The position numbers and the translations under genes were made by a program. Below, one piece after another: positions 50,101 to 61,952 of a DNA stretch of 64,000 nucleotides. Where the stretch lies: assembly GCA_013398175.1 (NCBI GenBank), contig VZRZ01007729.1, positions 152,010-216,009 of the forward strand, given 5' to 3'. The DNA is from Climacteris rufus (taxonomy: Eukaryota > Chordata > Aves > Passeriformes > Climacteridae). The notes beneath the pieces were generated by a model that searched no databases, was not told the DNA's origin, and saw nothing but the letters and a program-made list of their open reading frames with translations. Position 1 is the stretch's first letter. Each line of letters starts with the position of its first letter.

Positions 50101-53100
50101 GGGTAAAGAGGAACAAAGAACAAAATGATGAAATGTTACAGGGCCCAGGTTAGGCATAAGAATAAATTGCATACGATAATAAAGAAAAACAGAATGGTGA
50201 GTGTGTTGCTTTGCCTACTCTGGTCAGGAAATATTTTCAGTAATGTTGTGAATATCATCCATTTATATATACCATATCAAGTGAGACAAAGACCTAAGAC
50301 CTGTTGATACCTGGCTTCCTTCAGAGCCTCTCCTCACTCACGTGAATGGTGGCACCTCTGCTTCCTTCACCCATTGCACTTCTCACTTAATCAGACTGTT
50401 GTGTCCTTCCCACATCACCGCTGCAGTGCCAGAAGCTGGGCTCAGCTGAAGAGGATGGGCAACATGCCACAGGTTTCAAAGTAGCCAAGATTTTGTTTGA
50501 ACTATGAGTAGAGTTTTTCCATGTTTGGCAGGCAAGCCCTGCTCTCTACATCTGCCAGAGTGGCAGAGAGGGAAGCATCTGGAAATAGAGTCGGTGCTTC
50601 CGCCTTCTCCTCGCTGGGTTACACTCATTCTGCCAGCCTTGGGGTTGTAGTGGGCACAGAAATAGCACAGAGATAGGTTCAGAAAGAAAATCTAGGTAGA
50701 TAAGCAGACATCTTTTGGCCAGAGGAGTAATAATAATTTCTGATAATAGAAATTTTCACAATAGAGCCTGCCAAGGGATGTAAACAGTTATCAGGCACCA
50801 AAATTGTTAACGGGAGAAAGAAAAGGCAGCAAGATAAAACTAAAAATTGAAACATGCTCTGGGAATACTCTAGGGTATTGCATGGTCAAATGAGGAGCTT
50901 GTAGTTTGTTTTTCCCACAAAATGTGGCAGATCCTGCATGGTTGTTCTTGACTGTGCTGTTCATGATTTCAGAGAACATGCCATTAAAAAATAATATAAT
51001 TTATTTTCTTGAACCGCTTGCAATATTCCATCTACTTATTATTAGGAATACAAAGGTTTCCTTCATATTTTAAATTAAAAATGGCAAGCTTATTAATGAT
51101 AGTGAAACTCTACAAAATTAATCATTTTGAAATATTAACATTGCAAACCTTTTCCCAGCAGTATATAAAGCAAATACTTCACAACGACATTTTGTTGCCA
51201 GATTTTGAGTTCTGATTAAGGCAGGCTTATGAGCTGATTTTTTTAACCAAACCAGTAATTCTCTTTTGAATACTGCTAATCTTTGGACTTTAAAATGCAA
51301 ATTAAATATAAACTAACAGAGGCTTCAGCTGTTGTAACAGAATATTAAAATCACATGTAATTTTTTTTATTAAAAAATTATTTATCTGCCAACTTAAAAA
51401 AATAACTTTTATGTCAAATTTGAGTGGACTAATTCGGTTCACAACAGTTGGAAATGAGCACTGACTCATTTAAAAATAAAAACTATGTTTTACGCCTTTG
51501 TAGTATTGAAGATAAAGAAAAATGAGATATTAAACTATCTCGCTCATCTGATTGTGAAATAATGACCTTTTTTTTTCCTATAAATCTTCACTTGCAACTC
51601 CAAAGGGTGCACATGACTAATGAAAATCAGAAGTCAGGAAATATAAGTCTATTGCATTCTACAACAGTTCCTCCATGCAATTCCTTTTATGTCTATGTAT
51701 TTGTTCAGGTTTTTTCACATCTGAAAGCAAGACCACCTACTTTGTCTGATCCTAATCCCTTTAAAGCCCACTTTTTCACTTGGATTAAGGGAACTGGAAA
51801 TGTGTTTCAGGTTTCAGGTGAAGCAACAAGGTGTGCCACAGACACTCCATGCTCCACTTCAATCTCAGGTCACTTCAAGCTTGTCATAGTTCAGGGCAAA
51901 GAATCAAATTGCCCTGTATAAACTTTTTTTAACTTTGAAGGTCAGATTGTTGTGAAATAGATTTTGGACAAGGCTCAGCAAGGAGCAAGGGACATGGGAA
52001 ATGGTGCGAGGGTTATGGAGAAACTTTGTATTTTGTCTCCATAACACAAAAGTCTGCTTGGGTAGTTGAGGGTACCTTTTTCTGAAAATCTTATGAAAAC
52101 GTGAACAGCTCCACTTACTTGAAATTTGCTCCTCAAGAGCAGATCCCTGTTCTCTTCTTCCTACTTCCCCTCCTTCTGTCCACCTCCTCACACCTGCCAA
52201 GTCATAGCTTTAGGTGAGTATTTGTTAACAATTTATATGGTGTGTGACTGAAATGAACTTACCTCTGCTGGAAAACCAATGTAAATCTCTTGCAGTTTTA
52301 CACTGAAATACATGACCTTACAGGGAGTTTGAAGCAGGTCACTCTAGGTGCTTTCTTAAATTAGGGTGTCAGGCAACAATCCTTGGGATATACTGAATAC
52401 TGAAATGGTTGTACAATTAATATCAATATAATTCCATCTCTCTATCTCTCTCTCAGTATAAATCTATTAAGTTGATATTAATATCATATATTGATATTAA
52501 TTGACCTGAGAGTAATCTGGTCTAATGAAAGTTCTTCCTACAAGGAAGTCCGTATATCAAAACACAAATATTTACTTACTTCACCTTTATTTCCGACTTG
52601 AGATGTATACACATCTTGTGGATATCATAGTTCTGGGTAGACACAGTTTAAATACTGAAAGCAGGTATATCTGCCCCACTTGTTTTGTAGGGCAGGCATG
52701 GTAGATACTTTGGTTGTACAGTATAAACATGAGTGACCTTAACCTCCAAATACTACTTTTAAGAAAAACTGCAGATCGAAAGTTCATATAGAATGGAGAA
52801 TATGCTCTATTAATGCCAGCCCAAAATGTTTTAATGTTTACAGAAAAAAAAGTGGCAATATGTATATTATAAAGGTCTCAAGCTTAGCTCTGATCCCTTA
52901 TCATTTTTACACAAGTATATTTACATAATTAATGCTGTGCTTGTTTCAAATAAAATAGCCCAGTGCTTATGATGAAATAGCTTTCTGCTGAATTTCTTAG
53001 AGACAATCTGTCTGACTTGGACATTTTTAATATACCCTGATAATATTTGTAATGGCACTTTTAAAACTGGGACAATAAGTCAGTTAAATAGAAGATTTGT

Positions 53101-53814
53101 TTTTCACTTGAATGAAAACTGGTTCTGTACCAAAAGATTAAATTCTCTAATTTCTGACAGGATGCTTTGACCAAAATCCTTCAATTCTCTTTCCAACCTG
53201 CAAAACTGAACTCAGACTTTCCTCTCTGTGCTCATCACTTTCATAAAGCCACAGAAATCCTTATTATCTGTTAGAGAGATGTTATTTTGTAAGTTAGAAA
53301 TTCAGAGCTTTCACTTAGAACTGTTTGAAAAATTATTCTAATCAAGTTTTGATATACATTGTTTCTTGACAGCTGAAGCTGTATATTGCATGGGCTTACA
53401 AAATGAATTTAAACAGTCTTTACATGGAAGTGGGAAATACCTGTAGAGCTATATATATATCAGCTGTGGAAGATACAGAGATAAAATCCATTCAAATTAG
53501 AAATGAGAAGGATAAGTAACTTTAGGAAGAACAAGTAAACAAAACTATATTTGAAATCCCCAGCTATAAATTACTGTTTTTTACTGCCTAGTCCAAGAAA
53601 AAAAAAAACAATAAACGTGAGACACCTGTGCCAACAGAGAGTGATTTGGTTTTGGTCAGTAGGCCACGATTGCCTCCTTTTTTTGTTCCACCTCCTTTTT
53701 AGCTAAAGATGGGAGAGGGAGGAAAAAAATGCATAAGGTTGCAATAAATGAAACAGAAGGGGAACATTATTTGTAAAATATTTAAAAACACATATGTGAC
53801 ATTTATTTTTCCCT
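44191..53814. other. Non-coding sequence, no identifiable gene
   Basis: This is long AT-rich sequence with T-rich runs near 45598 and 46223-46259. The longest frames (51562-51921 plus and 51904-52200 minus) have no domain or signal support. A 17-base inverted repeat with an internal palindrome at 52414-52503 and an AT-rich block with many homeodomain-type cores at 51000-51560 are listed as findings. Confidence 0.4.
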
Positions 53815-53820
53815 CTACAT

Positions 53821-53888
<68 letters not shown>

Positions 53889-54038
53889 CGTATACCTATA
53901 CCTATATACCTATATACCTATATACCTATATATCTATATATCTATATATATATAAATCTATATATCTTATCTATATAATCTGTATCTATATCTATCTATA
54001 TATCTATATCTATATCTAATCTATATCTATCTATATAT
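53815..54038. repeat. Compound (ATGTAT)n / (TATACC)n / (TATCTA)n satellite
   Basis: It begins with about eleven perfect hexamer units of ATGTAT type (53821-53887). It then drifts into TATACC and TATATACC units, then into TATCTATA units. The reading frames across it (alternating methionine-tyrosine or isoleucine-cysteine) are repeat products. Confidence 0.95.
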
Positions 54039-57000
54039 CACCTTCTAAAAAAGCGTTCTTTATTTCTGTGAATGAAAGCAGGAACATGATAGTGCAGTAT
54101 CCTCTTAAGGATGGCAAAGGGCTTAGTTTCTTGCACTGGGACTTGCAGGAAGTCAGGAATGAACCTTGCTTCTCGGAGTGTTGATCCTTCTTAGTCATTT
54201 CAGGATCCTTGGTGGACTGAGTTGAACTTCTCTGCTTCTCACACTGGATTTTGACTGGAAAGGAATTTTTTGATATCACAGTCCAGTGCCTATGGGGCCC
54301 GCCCAGGGAGCCAGCAAGCTCCGTAAGGATGACGATACTTGGAACTACTACTTTTCTTTGGCTTTAGTTTGCAAGTACCGGAAGTCTGCAGAAACATCTT
54401 ATCCCTTGAAAAATTAGGTAGGAATGGAGAGATGCACTCATGCACAGTATCCTTTCAGATTAGTCTGTTTGAAGTCAAGCTGGTGCGGGGCTTCCACATG
54501 AGCTAATGAGACTTTTTCACCTCACAAAAAAAATTTGCATGCCATGCTGCTAAGAGTGCACCCTTTCCTACACACTTAAGTGTTTAACATAAACTGCTTC
54601 CACATTGCTTAATGCCTTCTTAATCTGATCTTGCTTTGCACTTTCTGAAAGTATTTACACTGTTGAATATATATGTAAGTTAAAAAGAGCAAGGGCACTG
54701 CAGCAGTGATGGTCCACAATTGCATGTTTATGGTTAGGACAGGGGCGAGGTCTGGTTAGGACAACTACATCTGGCTTTTCCCAGTATATTTCCTCTAGAG
54801 AAGAGTCTAGCTTTAGGCAAATTATATATAAGCCACAAGAATCAGTCACAGATTCTCTTCTGTTTAGTACAGAAAAACAGCTTATTATGCCACTAATTTG
54901 ACATTTCTCATTTTCCCCAAATCAGCATCCAGGAATTCTTCATTTGCCCCAATACAATCTGTTGTTTCAAATTTGTCTGACCACCCAAAGGCTAATGGGG
55001 CTACTTGAATCTTCATTTTATAGGTCAAGGCATCCCCCATTCTACATGCTAATAACATCTGTCAGCCTCCTGCAGCTACCTCTAAAAATCTCATCTACTG
55101 TATCCAAAGACTTTCTTTTCTTCCACTCTCCTGTCTAGGGACCACCAGAAAGTTTATTTCTCTATTAATTAATTTATTTATTATGTACAATGGTTTTTCA
55201 AAAAAATATTTTGCAAAATATTAAGACAGATCATATTTGGGGCTTGAAGTAGAGATGAAACGGCATTGAAGTACTTAATAGAGATGCTTGTTTGGATGAG
55301 CAGTCCTAGCAGGCACAGTTTTTCAGAGCTTTTTGATTAAATTTGTTTGTTGTATTCTTTTTTTAGCCAGGCTTTACATAGGGTGTAGCAGGAATTTGAA
55401 GGAAGTAATTTTCTTCCAGATGCAGCTGAGGTTTTCAAGCAGAGTCCTCCAGGGTCAATTTTCAGGGTATTTTCTTTGACCAAAGATTCCTGTCAAAAGT
55501 CAGAACAATCAGTTTTAGATATGCTCTTGAGTCTAAGATCTTTAATAGTCCTTTTAATTCTGAGGAGGACAAGGAAATAATAGCTGAAGATGAAGAAGAT
55601 TTGAGAGATTACTTATATGAGGAAGAGTAGTAGTTGAATAGTTGGAATTTTTGTTGATGTTTCTCTTCAGAAGCCCATTCTACTTCATGCAGCTTGGCAT
55701 CTTATTTATCTGGTCTGTGCCCGTTCAGACTATTTTGTCTTTGTGTGTCTTTAAAAACGGGTGGATTTGTATAGCTCAGTCTTCACACACAACCAGGCAC
55801 GCGGGTTGTATAAGTAAATAAATTGCTTGCTGGAGTTACCCAAGTGATGAGTGAGGTTAAGAGTATAATTCTGATTTATATGATTAAAATTGCTTTTAGT
55901 CACTTGTTTCCTATTTCTGTGGCTGAAGTAGTTCAGACAAAAATTGCAGTGAAAGTAGGAAGCAAAAGTTCAAGGACAGAATCAAAAGTAACTTGGAGGT
56001 TTGCATTTCTTGTGCTTTCTCTCAGAAAAAAAAAAAAATCAAATTGCCTGAATCTGTGTGGGGGAAAGACACTGAAATAGATTTAGAATGTGTGACCCAG
56101 TGATCCACCAGAGAAAGTTCTTTTCAAAAATACTATCAGAAGTAGGCTAACTGGGAAATTTGCCATGCAATGTAAGAGTTGCTGGTACCTAAGGTAAGCT
56201 TTTAATGAAATCTGTTAAGGAAAATGGTAGGTAGCATGGGGTGGGAAAGGTTAAAGATGGAGATCAAAATTATGGCAAAATGGTAAAGAAAAATTTGCAA
56301 TCATATTTATTCCTCTGACTTCTGTCTGGGTGTACGTTGCAATTTGCCTGGACTGTAGTTGCAGTTGTCAGTTCCACAGAAAATACTTCTGTCCCAAGGA
56401 CTGCTTCTATTCTGACTCTCATTAGCTTATTGCTTCCCTCCAAGTTGAAATCACAGATCTGTCTGTAAGTTGCAATGTGCTCTATCGTTTAAAAGGCTTT
56501 TAAACGTGAAAAAATAACCAGTAACATACTTTTCCAACTTTAATGCTGCACAATGCATAGTAAGGTATTTTGAGATACTGTTAGCCAGTGAGTCCAATAC
56601 ATTTGTTACACAAAAGCTGTTAAAGCAGAACTCACATTTATCCTAAGGATAAAAAAAATGCAATTTCTAAATTGGTTCATTACATTATGTATGCTTTTTA
56701 CAGAGAAAGGGCTGTGGCTGTAAACATGCCTTAGTATTTGCAATCTTTTGTTGATCTTGTTTATCCCAAATGTTTTTCTTTATTTTAAATATTTTGAATT
56801 TTTTTTTATTCTACTTGGTACAATCATTAACTTTTCACAAATATTCAGAGAAAGCAAGGCATATATATCCATCACGTGGTTAATTTTTACTGTAAATCCA
56901 GAAACAGGCTGGAGTTGAGTTTCTCTTGTTACCTTGGAAACAAATGGATGTTTGACTTCAAGAAGCTTGACACTTGAAGTGAGGGGTGGAGCTTTGATAT

Positions 57001-60000
57001 TGCAATTATTATGATGTAGAAAGGGAAGGCAGTTCTTGAAGAGATTCTTCCATCTTGCACTTACAAGGATATGGGATCTACTTAACATAATAGCAACCAG
57101 GTGGTTTCATGTAATGGGATTAAAGGGAAGAGGGAAAATGACAGTTGCATCAAGTCATTAGCCTTTAGCTTCTGATGTTGGATGGAGTAGCTCATCCTTC
57201 TGCAAAGATGCCCAGACAAAACAGGATAACTTTTGCTGTCAATTTATCTTTCAAATATGGAAAGAAAGTCTGCATTTTCCTTTGCCAATAATTTCCAGTA
57301 AACCATTTTTACTTACTTAGTTATTTACAATTTTCCAATCAGTTCATGGACTGAGTTAAGTAAAGTTTCAGTTGTTTCAGGAAGTGTTTAGTAGATCATT
57401 TTTTGTTCCTGCTGAGGCAAGTTTTGTAATTTGACTAGGAATTCCTCTCTATTAAATAATTTCAATAAGAAGACATTTTAAATTGTAATTTGAATAATGA
57501 CAATATCAAAATTAGGTATATTATTTAGGATTTTTAGTTTAGTTTCTGTTGTTATCTTTTGCTTATGTAGTATGAACAATAATACTGATATATATCATCA
57601 AGACAATTTCAAAATAGAAAAAAAAATAAGTAGTGGAATATTACTACTTTGTTGAATTTTCCACAATAGAATGAGATAAAGGGCCTCTGGGATTTACAGG
57701 GATTTGAATTAATCCTCTCTATACTCTGGCTGTGGTGAGAACTATTAATATACCCCTTTTACAGTAAATGTAATTAGGCTTTCATTCCACAATTGTTAAT
57801 ATCTGATCTGTGTGCTACAGGGTGACCCAGGAGTGCTAATTTCATCTGGATGAGGAATGGACATACAATTGCATTTCTGGCAAATTAGCCAGAACACATA
57901 GACAGAGTTTATGTTGGCCTCTCACTTTTATGCTGGTTTTAAATGGGAGGCAGTGGACAGACAGTATTTGAGCAGTCTCAAACTTGCCAGTGTAAAGTAA
58001 TTCATCAAAAAATCCCTACTTCGAAGTAATTTGAACCAGCAGCTGGCATTTCCACATGATCAATGGTTTGCGTCATGAATCTATGATGTTTTTGATCTGA
58101 CAAGGTATTTCAAAACTGGATTTGCTTTAGTATCAAATTCCATACTTAGGCATAGCTTTTGGCAGCTGGTTAATCTTTTGAAGGAATTCTATAGGAATAG
58201 GAATAAGGAAGACTAATACCCTGTTCCAGTTTTGTGTCTCTAAACATTGGTTCACCAAAGCACATGAACATGGGTTCAACACTGAGCATGTGGATATGGC
58301 TTAAGCTGGAGCCAAATAGTACAGATTAGCTCCCAGCTGTGTGATTAATGAATAGTAATTGATTGGATCATTTTGGATAGATTTTTCTCTTATTATACTC
58401 CTCCCTATACTTTCTGATGGCCTTGTTTGATTATATTAAGAGCAATTAAATAAAATCTAGTATGTTCTTGGAATAATGCACATTAGAGTTATAGATTGTT
58501 TACCTAAAATTTGTATTCAATGATAAAATGTATATTATCAGGAAAAGCATTGAAAAAGGGAAAAAAACATAATTAAGTAAACAGTATCAATACTTAAATA
58601 AACCTCACCAAGTCTGCAGCAATTAGATACACCTTAGATTTCTCTCTTTTATTATCATTTTTTTGAAATCTGCTGCTTCTGCAAACCTTTATTTGGGAAA
58701 GTATTTTGTATGTGGTTGTTGTTTATATATGAAGAATAGCAAGCTGTTCAAAAGAATTTATAAAATCAGTTCCTAATTTGCTTTTCACTTTTTGTTCTTG
58801 CTTCTCAGTATTCTAGTTTCATTTAGGGTGGGTAATTCAAGCAGGCTGCTGTCTGTTTCAGTTACTTCGAGTTGTAGTCCCCAGCCAGGGTAATTTTGTG
58901 GTTTACACGTATTAGCACAGTAGCGGCATGCTCAGGTTTCCGTTTCAGCAAGAACAAGAAAACCAAATAAGTAGGCTGTTTCGATTGATTTCCTCTGTAA
59001 AAAACATCATGACAACATTACAACTGAGATAAATCTGTACATTAAATAAAACCAAGCACATGTTCCCTCCAGCCAAACCCAAACCACCACCAAATAACAG
59101 CAGGACTCAATTATGTGAAATGGTTTTATTTTGGTTTGGGTTTTTTTTGTGTGTTTGTTTTTTATTTTATAAGGCTTTATAGAATAAACTTAGGAATGTT
59201 TTGTGTCTCATTCCTAATTCTCTTACTAATAAATAGGTGGCTGCTAATTTAGGAGTAATTTTATTCAAGAAAGTTACTGCCTGTGAAAGGGGTGTTTTAA
59301 GACAGTGTGCTACTCAACCTCATGCATGGCAAGAACTCAGTGGTTACTCCTCTCTCACACATCTCAGGCACTAAGGCTCCATCTCCTGTGTCCACGTCCT
59401 GTGATGGCAGTAGCTCTCTCCCACCCCTGCCTGAGCCTGGCAGTGAGCAATCCATGAATCCAGGCAGTGTGAAGCACTGCAGTGCCCTCATGGCATTCCT
59501 CCCTCTGAGAAGCTGGAGCAGACTCAGAAGAAGCAGACCATATTTTGGGGATGCAGGGAACTGAACAGACTTTGTCTCACTTCTGCTGGTGGTTGCTGTT
59601 CAGTGGCACTTCAAAGTTCTGCTGGCTGAGGGTTGCTGTTGAATCCATGCTATCAATTGTGGTGTGCTTGCAATAATCTGAATTAGCAGATTGAGTATTC
59701 ATTTCTTGTAATTTCTGGATTGTAAATTGAAAGTGCATAGCAGTGACATTATCCTACAGCTTTTATAAACTTGTTGCTTTCCCTGCACAATATGGAGAGT
59801 TTAATGGAATGATTCAGGTGACATGTGGGTCTTCCCTACTTCAGGGAAGCTGGCAGGATAGTCAGACACATACAGTAGATACATATAGTGCCATATGGCC
59901 ATTTAAAAGAGTGGTGGGTTTTTTTTTTATTAGATCCAAACTTTGACCTTTTAAGTACTACTGATTTACTTACACAGTATGTTCTATTGATCTACTTACA

Positions 60001-60719
60001 TCTGAGCTCATTAAACACATTAAAATGAACTACAAGCAGAGTAAAATATGGCATTATTGAAACTAACAGAGAGATCACATTATTATATGCCCAGTACTGC
60101 TGTTTATCTAGTTCCCTGCAAGGAGAAGCAGTTTGGTAGCAAACACCTCCTAGCACTGGTTCTAGCATCATCTGCACTGGTTTATCTCCTGCCCCACACA
60201 TAGTTTTGGTAAAGGAAAACACAGTTTAAAATTCTTGGCCAATGAACATGTGTTGCATGAATGTGTCCATGGAAATGCTCAAGTGTTATACGAGCATAAA
60301 ATGGCAGAAGCATTTGTGAAAGTGCCCAGAATGTGTGGTGTTATATGCAAAATATGCTAGTGGTCTAGTGGCCAAGCATTCATTTAAAAAGTGTTTTACA
60401 GTACTAATATGTGCTTTCCTGCTGGATTAGAATACAACACAATGGCTTTGTTTATGGTCATAGTCATTAATCCAGTTTAAGAGGTGAGAATATCCCATGC
60501 TAGGGGTGATTTAGTTCAGATAATTCCTGCACAGACCTGGATGCATTTTTTTTCTTTCATTTTCTTCATGTTTACAGCTACTTACTGGCTTAGCTACTCC
60601 TGGCAAATTGTGGGATAATTCCTCTGAGTTAGGTGATGCCATATTATCTCCTACTCTTTTGAGGACACTCAGCATTTAGCATAGAAAAGAGATGAATGGG
60701 ATAATATTCTTTCTCGCTG
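54039..60719. other. Non-coding sequence with one acidic coding-like frame
   Basis: No gene is identifiable. The region is mostly AT-rich, with moderately GC-rich patches at 54280-54320 and 59330-59640. A 66-codon frame at 55430-55630 with an acidic C-terminal end is reported as a finding because it has coding-like composition but no known match. Confidence 0.4.
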
Positions 60720-60770
60720 TTTCCCTCCCTTTTCCTTCCTTCCTTCCTTCCTTCCTTCCTTCCTTCCTCC
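60720..60770. repeat. (TTCC)n polypyrimidine tract, left side of gap
   Basis: There are 51 consecutive pyrimidines, mostly TTCC tetramers, running up to one A and then the assembly gap. Confidence 0.95.
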
Positions 60771-60771
60771 A

Positions 60772-61714
60772 NNNNNNNNNNNNNNNNNNNNNNNNNNNNN
60801 NNNNNNNNNNNNNNNNNNNNNNNNNNNNNNNNNNNNNNNNNNNNNNNNNNNNNNNNNNNNNNNNNNNNNNNNNNNNNNNNNNNNNNNNNNNNNNNNNNNN
60901 NNNNNNNNNNNNNNNNNNNNNNNNNNNNNNNNNNNNNNNNNNNNNNNNNNNNNNNNNNNNNNNNNNNNNNNNNNNNNNNNNNNNNNNNNNNNNNNNNNNN
61001 NNNNNNNNNNNNNNNNNNNNNNNNNNNNNNNNNNNNNNNNNNNNNNNNNNNNNNNNNNNNNNNNNNNNNNNNNNNNNNNNNNNNNNNNNNNNNNNNNNNN
61101 NNNNNNNNNNNNNNNNNNNNNNNNNNNNNNNNNNNNNNNNNNNNNNNNNNNNNNNNNNNNNNNNNNNNNNNNNNNNNNNNNNNNNNNNNNNNNNNNNNNN
61201 NNNNNNNNNNNNNNNNNNNNNNNNNNNNNNNNNNNNNNNNNNNNNNNNNNNNNNNNNNNNNNNNNNNNNNNNNNNNNNNNNNNNNNNNNNNNNNNNNNNN
61301 NNNNNNNNNNNNNNNNNNNNNNNNNNNNNNNNNNNNNNNNNNNNNNNNNNNNNNNNNNNNNNNNNNNNNNNNNNNNNNNNNNNNNNNNNNNNNNNNNNNN
61401 NNNNNNNNNNNNNNNNNNNNNNNNNNNNNNNNNNNNNNNNNNNNNNNNNNNNNNNNNNNNNNNNNNNNNNNNNNNNNNNNNNNNNNNNNNNNNNNNNNNN
61501 NNNNNNNNNNNNNNNNNNNNNNNNNNNNNNNNNNNNNNNNNNNNNNNNNNNNNNNNNNNNNNNNNNNNNNNNNNNNNNNNNNNNNNNNNNNNNNNNNNNN
61601 NNNNNNNNNNNNNNNNNNNNNNNNNNNNNNNNNNNNNNNNNNNNNNNNNNNNNNNNNNNNNNNNNNNNNNNNNNNNNNNNNNNNNNNNNNNNNNNNNNNN
61701 NNNNNNNNNNNNNN
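60772..61714. other. Assembly gap (943 Ns)
   Basis: Unknown sequence. Both flanks are pyrimidine-rich on the same strand, so the missing sequence probably includes more of the same repeat. The number of Ns may be an estimate. The long frames that appear to cross it are artefacts. Confidence 1.
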
Positions 61715-61952
61715 TTCTCCCCTTCTCCCCTTCTCCCCTTCTCCCCTTCTCCCCTTCTCCCCTTCTCCCCTTCTCCCCTTCTCCCCTTCTCTCCTTCTCT
61801 CCTTCTCTCCTTCTCTCCTTCTCTCCTTCTCTCTCTCTCTCTTTCTTTCCTGCTTTCTTGCACTTTCTTTCTTACTTTCTTGGCTTTTTTTGCTTTTCTT
61901 ACTTCCTTGCTTTGCTTGCTTTTTTGCTTTCTTTCTTCCCCTCCTTCCTTGC
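61715..61952. repeat. (CCCCTTCT)n / (CTCCTTCT)n polypyrimidine tract
   Basis: Bases 61715-61851 are 137 consecutive pyrimidines: octamers of CCCCTTCT, then CTCCTTCT, then CT repeats. The tract then continues as a looser CT/T-rich stretch with scattered G up to about 61952. The strand opposite is polypurine. Confidence 0.95.

Noticed and set aside
51562..51921. 119-codon plus-strand frame
   Set aside because: No recognisable domain, and the start is placed in a T-rich run. Such frames are expected by chance in this amount of DNA.
52198..52217. GTGAGT donor preceded by a pyrimidine-rich stretch, suggesting a 12-base exon
   Set aside because: An exon this small next to a long pyrimidine run is more likely a decoy splice site.
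53748..54019. Open frames of alternating Met-Tyr or Ile-Cys residues
   Set aside because: Direct translation of the AT-rich satellite, with no gene signals.
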